DNA of 50,981 nt from CAVTWS01 sp964390555 (GTDB taxonomy: Bacteria > Actinomycetota > Acidimicrobiia > Acidimicrobiales > SHLQ01), in the NCBI GenBank assembly GCA_964390555.1, contig CAYMJU010000092.1, positions 1 to 50,981 on the forward strand, read 5' to 3'. A model generated the notes under the pieces. That model searched no databases. It had not been told where the DNA came from and saw only the letters and a list, made by a program, of their open reading frames with translations. Below are positions 1-9,691 of the stretch, piece by piece. Each line of letters opens with the position of its first letter. The stretch's first letter is position 1. Made by a program: the position numbers and the translations under genes.

Positions 1-819
1 GGCCACGACCTCGTCGAGCAGCTTTCGGAACATCTCGAGGTCGGTGGCCGTCGTCTTGCGGGTGTCTTTGATGCCGACGATCTCGACCTCGTCGCCCACC
101 TTGACCTTGCCGCGCTCTATGCGGCCCGTGATTACGGTGCCGCGGCCCTTGATGGAGAACACGTCCTCGATGGGCATGAGGAACGGCTTGTCGACGTCGC
201 GCTTCGGCTCGGGGATGTACTCGTCGACGGCGGCCATCAGCTCGATGACCTGGGCGGTGGCGTCGGCGTCACCGTCGAGCGCCTTGAGGGCCGACACCCG
301 GATGATGGGCGTGTCGTCGCCCGGGAAGTCGTACTCGTTGAGCAGCTCACGGACCTCGAGCTCGACGAGCTCGAGGAGCTCCTCGTCGTCGACCATGTCC
401 ACCTTGTTGAGGGCGACGAGGATCTTGGGCACGCCCACCTGGCGGGCGAGCAGCACGTGCTCACGCGTCTGGGGCATGGGGCCGTCGGCGGCTGACACGA
501 CCAGGATGGCACCGTCGACCTGGGCCGCGCCGGTGATCATGTTCTTGATGTAGTCGGCGTGGCCCGGCATGTCGACGTGCGCGTAGTGCCGGTTGGTGGT
601 CTGGTACTCGACGTGGGACACGTTGATCGTGATACCGCGCTGGCGCTCTTCGGGCGCCTTGTCGATGTTCTCGAACGCCGTGAAACTGGTGCCCTTGGGG
701 TCCTGGTCGTGCAACGCCTTGGTGATGGCGGCAGTCAGGGTCGTCTTTCCGTGGTCGATGTGACCCATCGTGCCAACGTTGACGTGGGGCTTGGTGCGCT
801 CGAACGTCGCTTTGGCCAT
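1..819 (-). CDS. tuf: Elongation factor Tu, N-terminal part (cut by window edge)
   Basis: EF-Tu is the GTPase that brings aminoacyl-tRNA to the ribosomal A site. The visible 273 residues cover the whole G domain and the start of domain 2. G1 GHIDHGKT lies at residues 19-26, the RGITI switch I segment near 61-65, the G3 segment DMPGH at 83-87, and NKVD near 138-141. The family usually has about 395 residues, so roughly 120 C-terminal residues lie outside the window. The ATG start follows an AGGAAG Shine-Dalgarno sequence. It is the last str-operon gene, 88 bases after fusA. The residue between D83 and P85 is Met, where E. coli has Cys and some actinobacteria have Ala; the position is variable and should not harm function. 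Confidence 0.98.
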   Translation of the reverse strand, partial: MAKATFERTKPHVNVGTMGHIDHGKTTLTAAITKALHDQDPKGTSFTAFENIDKAPEERQRGITINVSHVEYQTTNRHYAHVDMPGHADYIKNMITGAAQVDGAILVVSAADGPMPQTREHVLLARQVGVPKILVALNKVDMVDDEELLELVELEVRELLNEYDFPGDDTPIIRVSALKALDGDADATAQVIELMAAVDEYIPEPKRDVDKPFLMPIEDVFSIKGRGTVITGRIERGKVKVGDEVEIVGIKDTRKTTATDLEMFRKLLDEVVA

Positions 820-907
820 GGCTTCCTACGCTTCCTTGCTTGGTGCTAGTACTTGCTTGTTGCTGACAGTGCTTGATTGCTGACTCGATCTCGGCATTCG
901 ACGTGGC

Positions 908-2995
<2,088 letters not shown>

Positions 2996-3091
2996 CTCAG
3001 GGTTCCTCGTATCTCGGTTCGATCGGCCAGCGCGCGAGGGTGCTGACGGGGAATGTGGTGAAGTTGCGGCCGCCCCTCGAGGGGCGGGCCG

Positions 3092-3562
3092 TCACCAGCG
3101 GTAGTGGGCGAAGGCGCGGTTGGACTCGGCCATCTTGTGAGTGTCCTCGCGCCGCTTGGCGGCGTCGCCGACACCATTTGATGCGTCGAGGACCTCGTTG
3201 GCCAGGCGTTGGGCCATCGTGCGCTCGCGGCGCTTGCGCGAGTAGTCGACCAGCCAACGGACCGCCAGGGTGTTGGCCTGACGAGGACGGACCTCGATCG
3301 GCACCTGGTAGGTGGCCCCACCCACCCGACGGCTCTTCACCATGAGCTGGGGGCGGACGTTCTCGACGGCCCGCTTGAGCGTGGGGATGGGGTCGCCCCC
3401 GGACTTCTCGGCCACGATCGTGAGCGCGTCGTAGACGATGCGCTCGGCGAGGGACCTCTTGCCGCAGAGGAGGATCTTGTTCGTGATCTGGGTGACCAGC
3501 ACCGACTTGTAGACGGGGTCGGGCTGAAGCTCGCGCCGTGGAGCGGGACCTTTGCGTGGCAC
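3092..3562 (-). CDS. rpsG: 30S ribosomal protein S7
   Basis: S7 nucleates assembly of the 16S rRNA 3' major domain and contacts E-site tRNA. The 156-residue protein starts with MPRKGPAPRRELQPDPVYKS and keeps the GKRSLAERIVYDAL and VRPQLMVKSRRVGGATYQVP segments of the family. It starts with GTG only two bases after the rpsL stop codon, so translation is probably coupled to rpsL, as in other str operons. Length and C-terminus are normal. Confidence 0.98.
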   Translation of the reverse strand: MPRKGPAPRRELQPDPVYKSVLVTQITNKILLCGKRSLAERIVYDALTIVAEKSGGDPIPTLKRAVENVRPQLMVKSRRVGGATYQVPIEVRPRQANTLAVRWLVDYSRKRRERTMAQRLANEVLDASNGVGDAAKRREDTHKMAESNRAFAHYRW

Positions 3563-3564
3563 GG

Positions 3565-3936
3565 TCAGTTCCCCTTCTTGGCGCCGTAACGGCTCCGAGA
3601 CTGCTTGCGATCACGCACACCGGACGCGTCGAGATGGCCGCGGACCACCTTGTAACGGACGCCCGGGAGGTCCTTGACGCGGCCGCCGCGCACTAGCACC
3701 ATCGAGTGCTCCTGCAGGTTGTGACCCTCGCCAGGAATGTAGGCCGTGATCTCGACCCCGCTCGTGAGCCGCACGCGTGCGACCTTGCGCAACGCCGAAT
3801 TCGGCTTCTTCGGGGTCATGGTGTACACGCGCGTGCAGACGCCGCGGCGCTGGGGCGCGCCCTTCAGCGCCGGAGTCGACTCCTTGCGGCGCTTCGATTG
3901 GCGGCCCTTGCGGACCAGCTGTTGGATCGTGGGCAC
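3565..3936 (-). CDS. rpsL: 30S ribosomal protein S12
   Basis: S12 sits at the decoding centre and controls accuracy. A GTG at 3936 gives VPTIQQLVRKGRQSKRRKES, which matches the universal S12 N-terminus and a 123-residue product; the open frame continues upstream but that part has no S12 similarity. An AGAGG sequence lies about eight bases before the GTG. The TPKKPNSALRK and RGGRVKDLPGVRY segments both keep the lysines that are changed in streptomycin-resistant mutants, so the protein is of the sensitive type. It is the first gene of the str operon rpsL-rpsG-fusA-tuf. Confidence 0.97.
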   Translation of the reverse strand: MPTIQQLVRKGRQSKRRKESTPALKGAPQRRGVCTRVYTMTPKKPNSALRKVARVRLTSGVEITAYIPGEGHNLQEHSMVLVRGGRVKDLPGVRYKVVRGHLDASGVRDRKQSRSRYGAKKGN

Positions 3937-4073
3937 GACGAACCTCTTCGAGATCTGGATGGCTGCGGGCGTGACTGCTTGCTCGTCGGCGCCCGATCGC
4001 TCACGCTTCGGCGCCAACCGACGTGGAACGCCCACGCGGCAGGGCCCGCCAGCCAACGACGGACCGAGGGACA

Positions 4074-4103
4074 AGTCTAGGGTTGCGCTTCGACGATTCG
4101 CAA
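4074..4103 (-). promoter_or_regulatory. Candidate promoter of the str operon
   Basis: On the minus strand TTGCGA (4098-4103) and TAGACT (4074-4079) are separated by 18 bases, close to an actinobacterial housekeeping sigma-70-type promoter. It lies about 140 bases before the rpsL start, leaving a 5' leader of roughly 130 bases. No transcription data are available; the call rests on sequence only. Confidence 0.45.
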
Positions 4104-4155
4104 TCAGCGCGCTCCAAGAACCGGCGACCTCTGCGACCCACTCGCGAGCGAACCG

Positions 4156-4734
4156 TCAGTACTCGAACCCGTTCGCCACACAAGTATCGAGAAGCCCCTG
4201 CACCGGAACGAGACGATCGCCCGAGGTGGACGCATCGCGCAGGTCGTCAGCCAACGCAACCACGGCGGGCACCGCACTCGCCTCGGCTCTGGTCGCCGCG
4301 CCCGCGATCTCGAGATCGGCCGCTGCCACGTCGTCGGCCTGGAGGGAAACCCAGGCGAACTGGGCGTGGGCGCAGGCGAGCAGCGCCGTCTCGTCGAGGG
4401 TGATCGGATCGCCCGCCTCGTTGATCGGCGGTTCCTCCGGCAACCCGACCGACGCCGGGGGAAGTGTTTCGGCGTTCGTCGGTGGCGGCTCGCCGATCGT
4501 CGGCGGAACCACGGCGGTCGTCGATGCCGGGCTCGATGTCGTCGTGGACGTGACGGTCGTAGTAGGTGATCCGATCTCGGTCGCATTCCCCGACCCCGCG
4601 TTGCTCGAGTCCGCCGACGCGCCGCTGGCTGCGGCGTCGGGATTTCTCTCGCCCGAGGAGTCGCCGCACGCTGTCGCGAGCGCCGCCATGGCGATGATCA
4701 CGACAACCCGGGCGCCGAGCGAACGATCGGCCAT
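4156..4734 (-). CDS. Putative lipoprotein, Thr/Ser-rich
   Basis: The 192-residue product has an N-terminal signal of about 22 residues ending LATAC-GD, a lipobox-like site with Cys23 as probable lipidation point, followed by a long disordered Ser/Thr/Pro/Ala-rich stretch (residues about 25-105). The C-terminal 85 residues look like a small helical domain (ALLACAHAQFAWVSLQADD and following). I do not recognise the family. Its ATG overlaps the stop codon of the sugar transferase by one base (TGATG), so the two are translated from one mRNA. Location suggests an envelope role linked to the polysaccharide locus, but the function is unknown. Confidence 0.75.
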   Translation of the reverse strand: MADRSLGARVVVIIAMAALATACGDSSGERNPDAAASGASADSSNAGSGNATEIGSPTTTVTSTTTSSPASTTAVVPPTIGEPPPTNAETLPPASVGLPEEPPINEAGDPITLDETALLACAHAQFAWVSLQADDVAAADLEIAGAATRAEASAVPAVVALADDLRDASTSGDRLVPVQGLLDTCVANGFEY

Positions 4735-5483
4735 CAGGTACCCGACTTTCGGAATGGCACGAAGAGCGTGCGGAGCAGGATCATCACGTCGATGCGCGGG
4801 CTGAGCGTCTCGAGGTACCCGAGGTCGATGTGGGCGGTCTGGGCGATCGACGCGTTACGGCTGGCCGACAACTGCCACGGCCCCGTTATGCCCGGCTTCA
4901 CGAGATGACGTGGGTGACCCCACAGATCGTGCCGATCGACGACGCGAACCAACTCCGGTCGAGGGCCGACCAGGCTCATCTCGCCACGTATCACGTTCCA
5001 CAGCTGCGGAAGCTCATCGAAGCTGGCTCGGCGCAGGAACCTCCCGACCGGCGTGTGCCGGGGGTCGCTCTCGGCCTTGTGGGTCACGCGCCGATCCTCG
5101 GGACCGGAATCGAGCTCGGCGCCGCGCCGATCGGGCAACATCGTGCGGAACTTGCACATGCGGAACGTCGCGCCTCCTTGACCGACGCGTTCCTGCCACA
5201 GCAGCACGCCGCGACCGAGGTTGACCCGCAACACCAGAGCGGTTGCGATGAGCACCGGCAGGAAGGCGACGAGCAGGGCGACAGCGGCGGCACGGTCGAC
5301 AGCGGGCTTCACGAATCGAGGGTAGATCCGGGTCATCGCCGGGTACAGGTACGGAGATGCCGCTCGGGTGCCCGCTGGCACGCTCGTCGGCGGGGTCGCC
5401 GACTGCGCCGGCCGACGCTTGGCCCCAGACCGCCCGATCACGGTCGTAGATGAGCTCAGGGACAGGTTCGATTCGAGTTTCAT
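4734..5483 (-). CDS. Undecaprenyl-phosphate sugar phosphotransferase (initiating glycosyltransferase)
   Basis: This is a bacterial sugar transferase of the polyprenyl-phosphate hexose-1-phosphate transferase family (WcaJ/WbaP C-terminal type), which starts a repeat unit by moving a sugar phosphate to undecaprenyl phosphate at the inner membrane. A hydrophobic re-entrant/TM helix lies near residues 62-86, followed by the family segments WQERVGQGG, FRMCKFRTM (near 107-115), RRASFDELPQLWNVIRGEMS and LVGPRPEL, then KPGITGPWQ. It lacks the extra TM helices of full-length WcaJ, so it is the short form. The first 49 residues look disordered, and an alternative ATG (MTRIYPRF) lies at 5336. It is followed by the lipoprotein gene with overlapping stop and start. 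Confidence 0.93.
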   Translation of the reverse strand: MKLESNLSLSSSTTVIGRSGAKRRPAQSATPPTSVPAGTRAASPYLYPAMTRIYPRFVKPAVDRAAAVALLVAFLPVLIATALVLRVNLGRGVLLWQERVGQGGATFRMCKFRTMLPDRRGAELDSGPEDRRVTHKAESDPRHTPVGRFLRRASFDELPQLWNVIRGEMSLVGPRPELVRVVDRHDLWGHPRHLVKPGITGPWQLSASRNASIAQTAHIDLGYLETLSPRIDVMILLRTLFVPFRKSGT

Positions 5484-5890
5484 GCTCGACCTCCATTGGA
5501 CGCCACGAGGTGCGGATCGACACGGAGGTCACGCCACTGCGTCCGGAGCGGTCTGACCATCCAGCCACGGTCGCCGAGACCGGGGTCGAGGGCGACTCGT
5601 CGCCGAGCGGGGCCGAGCCCCGGCATCGCTCCTGACAGGCCCGGCAACGAGCCACCGGGCCGAAACACCGCGGCGCGCATGGGAGGGGCGGCATGCACCG
5701 ACCGGCCGAGATGTGCATGGCAGGTGCGGAGACCCATGTTAGGTGGGGGGCCGGCGTCCATACAAAAGGATCGGCAATCGTGGGTCAGATTGAAATAGGT
5801 CCTTTTGCTCTCCCCATCTGGTTGATGTTCACGGCTCGGGGCCGACGGGACTGGAGAGGACGCGCGCCTCGAACCGAGGCCGGAGGAAGA
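5484..5890. other. 407-bp divergent intergenic region with several hairpins
   Basis: This gap separates the minus-strand sugar transferase from the plus-strand Wzz-like gene and must hold divergent promoters, though I see no convincing pair of hexamers. It contains three strong inverted repeats: GAGCG...CGCTC enclosing a GGGGC/GCCCC pair (about 5605-5631), GGCCCGG/CCGGGCC with a 10-base loop (5638-5661), and CATGCAC/GTGCATG (5692-5719). The packing of stems suggests a structured leader RNA, possibly for the Wzz-like gene. I could not match it to a known riboswitch class. An in-frame upstream extension of the Wzz-like frame from 5693 exists but has no visible homology or ribosome binding site. 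Confidence 0.4.
5638..5661. ncRNA. Hairpin in the leader of the polysaccharide genes
   Basis: A perfect 7-bp stem GGCCCGG (5638-5644) / CCGGGCC (5655-5661) closes the loop CAACGAGCCA. It sits in the middle of a multi-hairpin region of the divergent spacer. It is not followed by a T-run, so a simple intrinsic terminator is unlikely. The strand on which it acts is unknown because the stem is symmetric. Confidence 0.3.
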
Positions 5891-7279
5891 GTGAGCGACC
5901 AGACGTCCGCACAAAACGCGGCTCCACCGGGGGCTGGAGCGGCCGCACCACCGAGCGCTCGGCTGGTCGCGCGTCCAGCCAGTCCCCCGAGAGTCAACGC
6001 CACGCGGACCGGGCGGGCCGACGATGGGCCGACGGTTCTGCACGCCGCGGCGCGTGCTCCGATGCTGATCGTGGTTGCGGTACTGGGCGGGGTGTTCCTG
6101 GGGCTGGTCTGGGTCGTCCTCAACTGGCGGAGCTACGACGCCACCGCCCGAGTCGTGTTGAGCGACCCCTGGGAAGCTGACCTCACCGTGACCGACAACC
6201 CGGTGGGTGGCGACTTCGACCGTTTCGTGCGGAACCAGGCTGGATTCATGGGATCGTCCCAGGTCCTCGAGCTCGCGGCGGTCGACTTGGGCCTGGCCCT
6301 CGACGACCTCGAGCCGACGGTTTCCTCCTCGGCTGGATCGAGCGGTTACGGCGTCGTGCTCACGGTCTCGGCGAGCAACGCGTCGGACGCCGAGACCCGC
6401 CGAGACGCCGTGCTCGCGGCCTACTCGCGGGCTCGTGAAGCCCTGCTCGTCGAACAGCTCCAAGCGGAGCTGGCCAGCATCGAAGCACAGCAGGACACGG
6501 CAAACGGGGCGTTCGACGCCACCCTCGACGAGCGCAAGACCCGAATCAGCATCGCAGTAGCTGCCTACGGCGACGGTGTCTCCTTCGTCGAGCGGGACCG
6601 AGCCGAGGCCGCGTTGGGCCTGATCAGCCGCTTGGCCTACCCGGTGCTCGGCGGTCTAGCCGGCTTGGCCTTGGGGCTGGTCGCAGCCTGGATGCTCGCC
6701 GACCGGCGGCCCACGTTGCTCGACGCCACCGACGTGATCGGCCGCCACGGGATGATCCATCTCGGCACCGTGCCCCAGGTCGATCGCGAGCTCACCGATG
6801 ATCCCGACCTCAGAGCCGAGTTCGAGATCGCCATGCTCGCCCTCGCGAACTTGCTGCGGAGCCACGACCCGCGCACCGGAGGTCGGGCGTACGGCGTCGT
6901 CATGACCTCAGCCGAACGCGAATCCGGTGTCACCGCCACCGCCCGACTGCTCGCGCAGGCCGCCATCGGCAACGGCGCCCGCGCCGAGGTGATCGACGCC
7001 GACATCCGGAGCGTGGGCCGAGGACTCGACCCGCGCGTGGTCGACCGGGCGCTGCGGGACCACGGGGTCATCCTGTTCGACTGCGCTCCGCCTCACGTCG
7101 ACAGCACCGCGCTGCGGTTGGGCATGGACCTAGACGCGGTCGTTCTCGTACTCAAACACGGTTGCGACCTGCGGGAGGTCGATCACGCCGTGCGGATGTT
7201 CGAGACGGTCGGGGTCGAACCGTCAGGGTTCGTCATGACCACCCCCACCCGCGAGACCCGCCGCCGGAGGCGACGATGA
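5891..7279 (+). CDS. Wzz-like chain-length/co-polymerase protein with degenerate BY-kinase domain
   Basis: The 462-residue product has a basic, Pro/Ala-rich N-terminus, TM1 at about residues 57-77, an extracytoplasmic helical region to about 245, TM2 at about 249-270, and a cytoplasmic domain to the end. This is the plan of Wzz/CapA-CapB type polysaccharide co-polymerases. The cytoplasmic part resembles bacterial tyrosine autokinases (EFEIAMLALANLLRSHDP aligns with the usual E-A-R-LRTN helix, and LFDCAPP with the Walker A' / B aspartate segment), but the expected GxGKS/T P-loop is replaced by SAERESGVTATA, and there is no C-terminal Tyr cluster, only Arg. It is probably catalytically dead. 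GTG at 5891 was chosen because GGAGG lies four bases upstream. The stop overlaps a mini-ORF start. Confidence 0.8.
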   Translation: MSDQTSAQNAAPPGAGAAAPPSARLVARPASPPRVNATRTGRADDGPTVLHAAARAPMLIVVAVLGGVFLGLVWVVLNWRSYDATARVVLSDPWEADLTVTDNPVGGDFDRFVRNQAGFMGSSQVLELAAVDLGLALDDLEPTVSSSAGSSGYGVVLTVSASNASDAETRRDAVLAAYSRAREALLVEQLQAELASIEAQQDTANGAFDATLDERKTRISIAVAAYGDGVSFVERDRAEAALGLISRLAYPVLGGLAGLALGLVAAWMLADRRPTLLDATDVIGRHGMIHLGTVPQVDRELTDDPDLRAEFEIAMLALANLLRSHDPRTGGRAYGVVMTSAERESGVTATARLLAQAAIGNGARAEVIDADIRSVGRGLDPRVVDRALRDHGVILFDCAPPHVDSTALRLGMDLDAVVLVLKHGCDLREVDHAVRMFETVGVEPSGFVMTTPTRETRRRRRR

Positions 7280-7307
7280 GCCTGGGTCGCCGGAGGCGAC
7301 GATGAGC
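7262..7307 (+). repeat. 26-bp-period tandem duplication of a translation start
   Basis: The 20-base sequence CGCCGGAGGCGACGATGAGC occurs at 7262-7281 and again at 7288-7307, a period of 26. Each copy carries a Shine-Dalgarno sequence (GGAGG), a spacer and ATGAGC. The first ATGA is the stop-start overlap of the Wzz-like gene and a mini-ORF; the second ATGA is the stop of the mini-ORF and the start of the next glycosyltransferase. Confidence 0.95.
7276..7305 (+). CDS. 9-codon mini-ORF MSLGRRRRR in a stop-start chain
   Basis: ATG at 7276 overlaps the stop of the Wzz-like gene, and its TGA (7303-7305) overlaps the ATG of the downstream glycosyltransferase (7302). It arises from the 26-bp tandem duplication. 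It has a GGAGG ribosome binding site five bases upstream. The Arg-rich peptide has no recognisable function; the likely role, if any, is to hand ribosomes on to the next gene. Confidence 0.4.
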   Translation: MSLGRRRRR

Positions 7308-8477
7308 GGGCGCGCCCGCTCGGGCGCGCTGAACATCGGGGTGTACGGCGCCCGCGGCGTTCCGTCGACGTACTCCGGATACGAGACGTTCCTCACCACG
7401 CTCCTTCCCGAGCTCGTCCGCCGCGGTGACCGGGTGACCATGTACTGCCGAACTGGCGAGGATCTCGGTCGCGGACCGTGGGAAGGCGTACGTCGGCGAG
7501 TCCTTCCGGCCATTCCGGGTAAGAACTTGAACACGCTGAGCCATGGGGCAGTGGCCGCGGTCGCCGCCCGGATGGCTCGCCACGACGTGGTGCTCGTCGT
7601 CAACGTGGCCAACGCGCCTTGGTGCGCGATCGGCCGCTACACCGGCCAACCGGTCGTGATGAACACCGACGGCCAGGAGTGGTTGCGCGACAAGTGGGGA
7701 CCGACGGCGCGAGCCGTGTTCAGGGGCTCGGCCAAGATCGCTCGCCGAACCGCCACCGGACTCGTAGCCGACTGCGAGGCGATGGCCGACGTGTACCGGG
7801 TCGAGTTCGACGCCAACTCGACGGTGATCCCCTACTGCGTTCCGGCCCTCGACTGGGCCGCCGACGCGTCGACGCCGAGTCGCTACGGGCTCGACGTCGG
7901 CCGTTACCTCGTGGTAGCCGGCCGTCACAACCCTGAGAACAACATCCACCGGGTGGCCGAGGCCTTCTCGACGAGCGAGCTCGATGTCACCCTCGCGGTG
8001 CTCGGTACAGCGAACTACGACTCACCGGTCACGGCACGGCTACGCGATCTGGCGGCCGCCGATCCACGAATCCTGTGCCTCGGTCACGTCGATGACCGCC
8101 GACACTTCTTCGACCTGGTCCACCACGCCGCGGTGTACATCCACGGCCACTCGGTCGGTGGCACGAATCCGAGCCTCGTCGAAGCGATGGGGACGGGTTC
8201 GCGGATCTGCGCCCTCGACAACCCGTTCAACCGCGAGACCATCGGCGACTCCGGAACATACTTCCGGCTCGATCCACCGAATCTCGTCGATCGATTGCGG
8301 GCGATGCTCGCTGACCCAGCCGACGCCGACCGCACCCACCGCGACGCCACCCGCGAGCGTGCCGTCGCTCGCTACTCGGTCGAGGCCGTCGTCGATGCCT
8401 ACCGCGAGGTCCTGGCCGCGGCCGCGCAACGGCGCCGGGCACCCGTCGTCGTCGCGACGCAGTGGTCGACGCGGTGA
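7302..8477 (+). CDS. Glycosyltransferase, DUF1972 / GT4-like
   Basis: The 391-residue protein begins LNIGVYGARGVPSTYSGYET, the typical opening of DUF1972-type rhamnosyl-like transferases (GT4-related), with a nucleotide-sugar-binding C-terminal half: VVAGRHNPENNIHRVAEAF near residue 205 and HGHSVGGTNPSLVEAMGTG near 285, which supplies the conserved Glu pair region. It should add a sugar to the lipid-linked repeat unit in the cytoplasm; the donor sugar cannot be told. Start is the second ATGAGC of the 26-bp duplication, with GGAGG five bases before it. It overlaps the downstream polymerase gene. Confidence 0.9.
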   Translation: MSGRARSGALNIGVYGARGVPSTYSGYETFLTTLLPELVRRGDRVTMYCRTGEDLGRGPWEGVRRRVLPAIPGKNLNTLSHGAVAAVAARMARHDVVLVVNVANAPWCAIGRYTGQPVVMNTDGQEWLRDKWGPTARAVFRGSAKIARRTATGLVADCEAMADVYRVEFDANSTVIPYCVPALDWAADASTPSRYGLDVGRYLVVAGRHNPENNIHRVAEAFSTSELDVTLAVLGTANYDSPVTARLRDLAAADPRILCLGHVDDRRHFFDLVHHAAVYIHGHSVGGTNPSLVEAMGTGSRICALDNPFNRETIGDSGTYFRLDPPNLVDRLRAMLADPADADRTHRDATRERAVARYSVEAVVDAYREVLAAAAQRRRAPVVVATQWSTR

Positions 8478-9691
8478 CCGTCGGCGCTCTACGGGGCCTG
8501 ACGCTGTGGCCAGCCGCATGCATCGTCGCGCTGGTGACAGCGGGCGACTTCGAATTCCGGCGCCGGGCCACCGACGACGCCTTGTCGGGGTCGGTGGACC
8601 TCGCGATCCTGATCGAGCTGACCATTTACCTCAGCGTCGCCGGCGTGCTGTTCCTCGCCGTGGCCCGCCCCCCGCGTGGCTCGCTACCGCCGACACCAAT
8701 GGCGGCCACGTGGGCGCTGAGCATCTCGCTGGCTCTGTCCGGCGTGTGGGCCCCCAGCCGGAATCTCGGACTCGCTCGAGGCGCCCAGTTGCTCGCGGTC
8801 ATGGGGCTGGTCGCAGCCATCACCCGCCGAGCCGAGGCCCGTACCTGGCATGCGATCGGGCACGCCTACGTTGCGCTCGTCACCGTCGGAGTAGGCATCG
8901 GCCTGGTTTTCCGCCAACCTCCGGAACGGCAGCTCTCGGGTCGGTTCATGTGGCTTTACGGTCACCCAGTCGTCTCGGGCTCGCTGCTCGCGCTCTCGGT
9001 GATCTTCCTCGTGGCGTGGCTTCGCGCGCCTCAACTCCCTCGCCTGTTCCCGAGCCGGGCTTACGGACCGTTGCTCGCGGTGCACGGGGTCGCGCTGCTC
9101 GCGACCGAGACCCGGGGTTCGGTGGTCGCATGCCTGGCTGGGATCGTGACCGTCATCTGGGTGGCCGCCCCTCGTCGGGGCCGTCGCGATCTGGTCCTGC
9201 TCGGAGCCGCGGCGATCCCGGTCGTGCTGGCCCTGTCGTGGTCGGCGCTCACCGCGTTTGCCACGCGAGGTGAGGGGACCGACAACCTTCGCCAGCTGAA
9301 TTCGCGCACCCGGCTCTGGGCCGAGGCCTACGACGTCCTCGCCGACTACCCGTTGACCGGCCGGGGGTACTTCTCGTCTCGCGAGATATTCCTCGACTCG
9401 ATCGGGCTGGGCGGCGCGCACAACGCGTACATCGAGGTCGCCGTAAGCGCGGGTCTGATCGCAGCGGCGCTGTTCGCGGTGTTGCTCGTCCAGATCGCGC
9501 GGGCACTGCTCAAAGCCGGTCGCCACCCTGATCGTCCGCTCGTGGCTGGTCTGTTTGTCGTGATGCTGGTCAACGCCCTCACGGCCCAGTACCTGGCCCA
9601 ATCCGGGACCGGCGCGAACGTGGTGTTCCTCGTCGCGTGCGGCTGGGTGGCCTGGATCGCGGGCCCCGGGCGAGTCCGGCGGAGCTCATGA
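8474..9691 (+). CDS. O-antigen ligase/polymerase-like membrane protein (Wzy_C family)
   Basis: The product of about 405 residues is almost all membrane: ten or more hydrophobic segments with a larger periplasmic loop. The segment LNSRTRLWAEAYDVLADYPLTGRGY followed by GGAHNAYIEVAVSAGLIAA (quoted in parts) is the hallmark R-x-x-W...P-x-x-G-x-G and H-N of the Wzy/WaaL/PST ligase-polymerase family. It probably joins repeat units on the outer face. The GTG at 8474 overlaps the preceding stop as GTGA; an in-frame GTG at 8462 would add four residues. The gene ends in an ATGA overlap with the sulfotransferase, so wzz-like, GT, polymerase and sulfotransferase form one operon. Confidence 0.88.
   Translation: MTVGALRGLTLWPAACIVALVTAGDFEFRRRATDDALSGSVDLAILIELTIYLSVAGVLFLAVARPPRGSLPPTPMAATWALSISLALSGVWAPSRNLGLARGAQLLAVMGLVAAITRRAEARTWHAIGHAYVALVTVGVGIGLVFRQPPERQLSGRFMWLYGHPVVSGSLLALSVIFLVAWLRAPQLPRLFPSRAYGPLLAVHGVALLATETRGSVVACLAGIVTVIWVAAPRRGRRDLVLLGAAAIPVVLALSWSALTAFATRGEGTDNLRQLNSRTRLWAEAYDVLADYPLTGRGYFSSREIFLDSIGLGGAHNAYIEVAVSAGLIAAALFAVLLVQIARALLKAGRHPDRPLVAGLFVVMLVNALTAQYLAQSGTGANVVFLVACGWVAWIAGPGRVRRSS

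Noticed and set aside
44..553. Long plus-strand open frame inside tuf
   Set aside because: It is the antisense frame of a confirmed EF-Tu gene, kept open by high GC third positions; its composition is Ser/Arg-rich and unlike a real protein.
5638..5661. SAM or c-di-GMP riboswitch in the polysaccharide leader
   Set aside because: The GGCAAC-containing loop recalls SAM-type riboswitches, but the other conserved helices and junction bases are absent, so I list only an unassigned structured leader.
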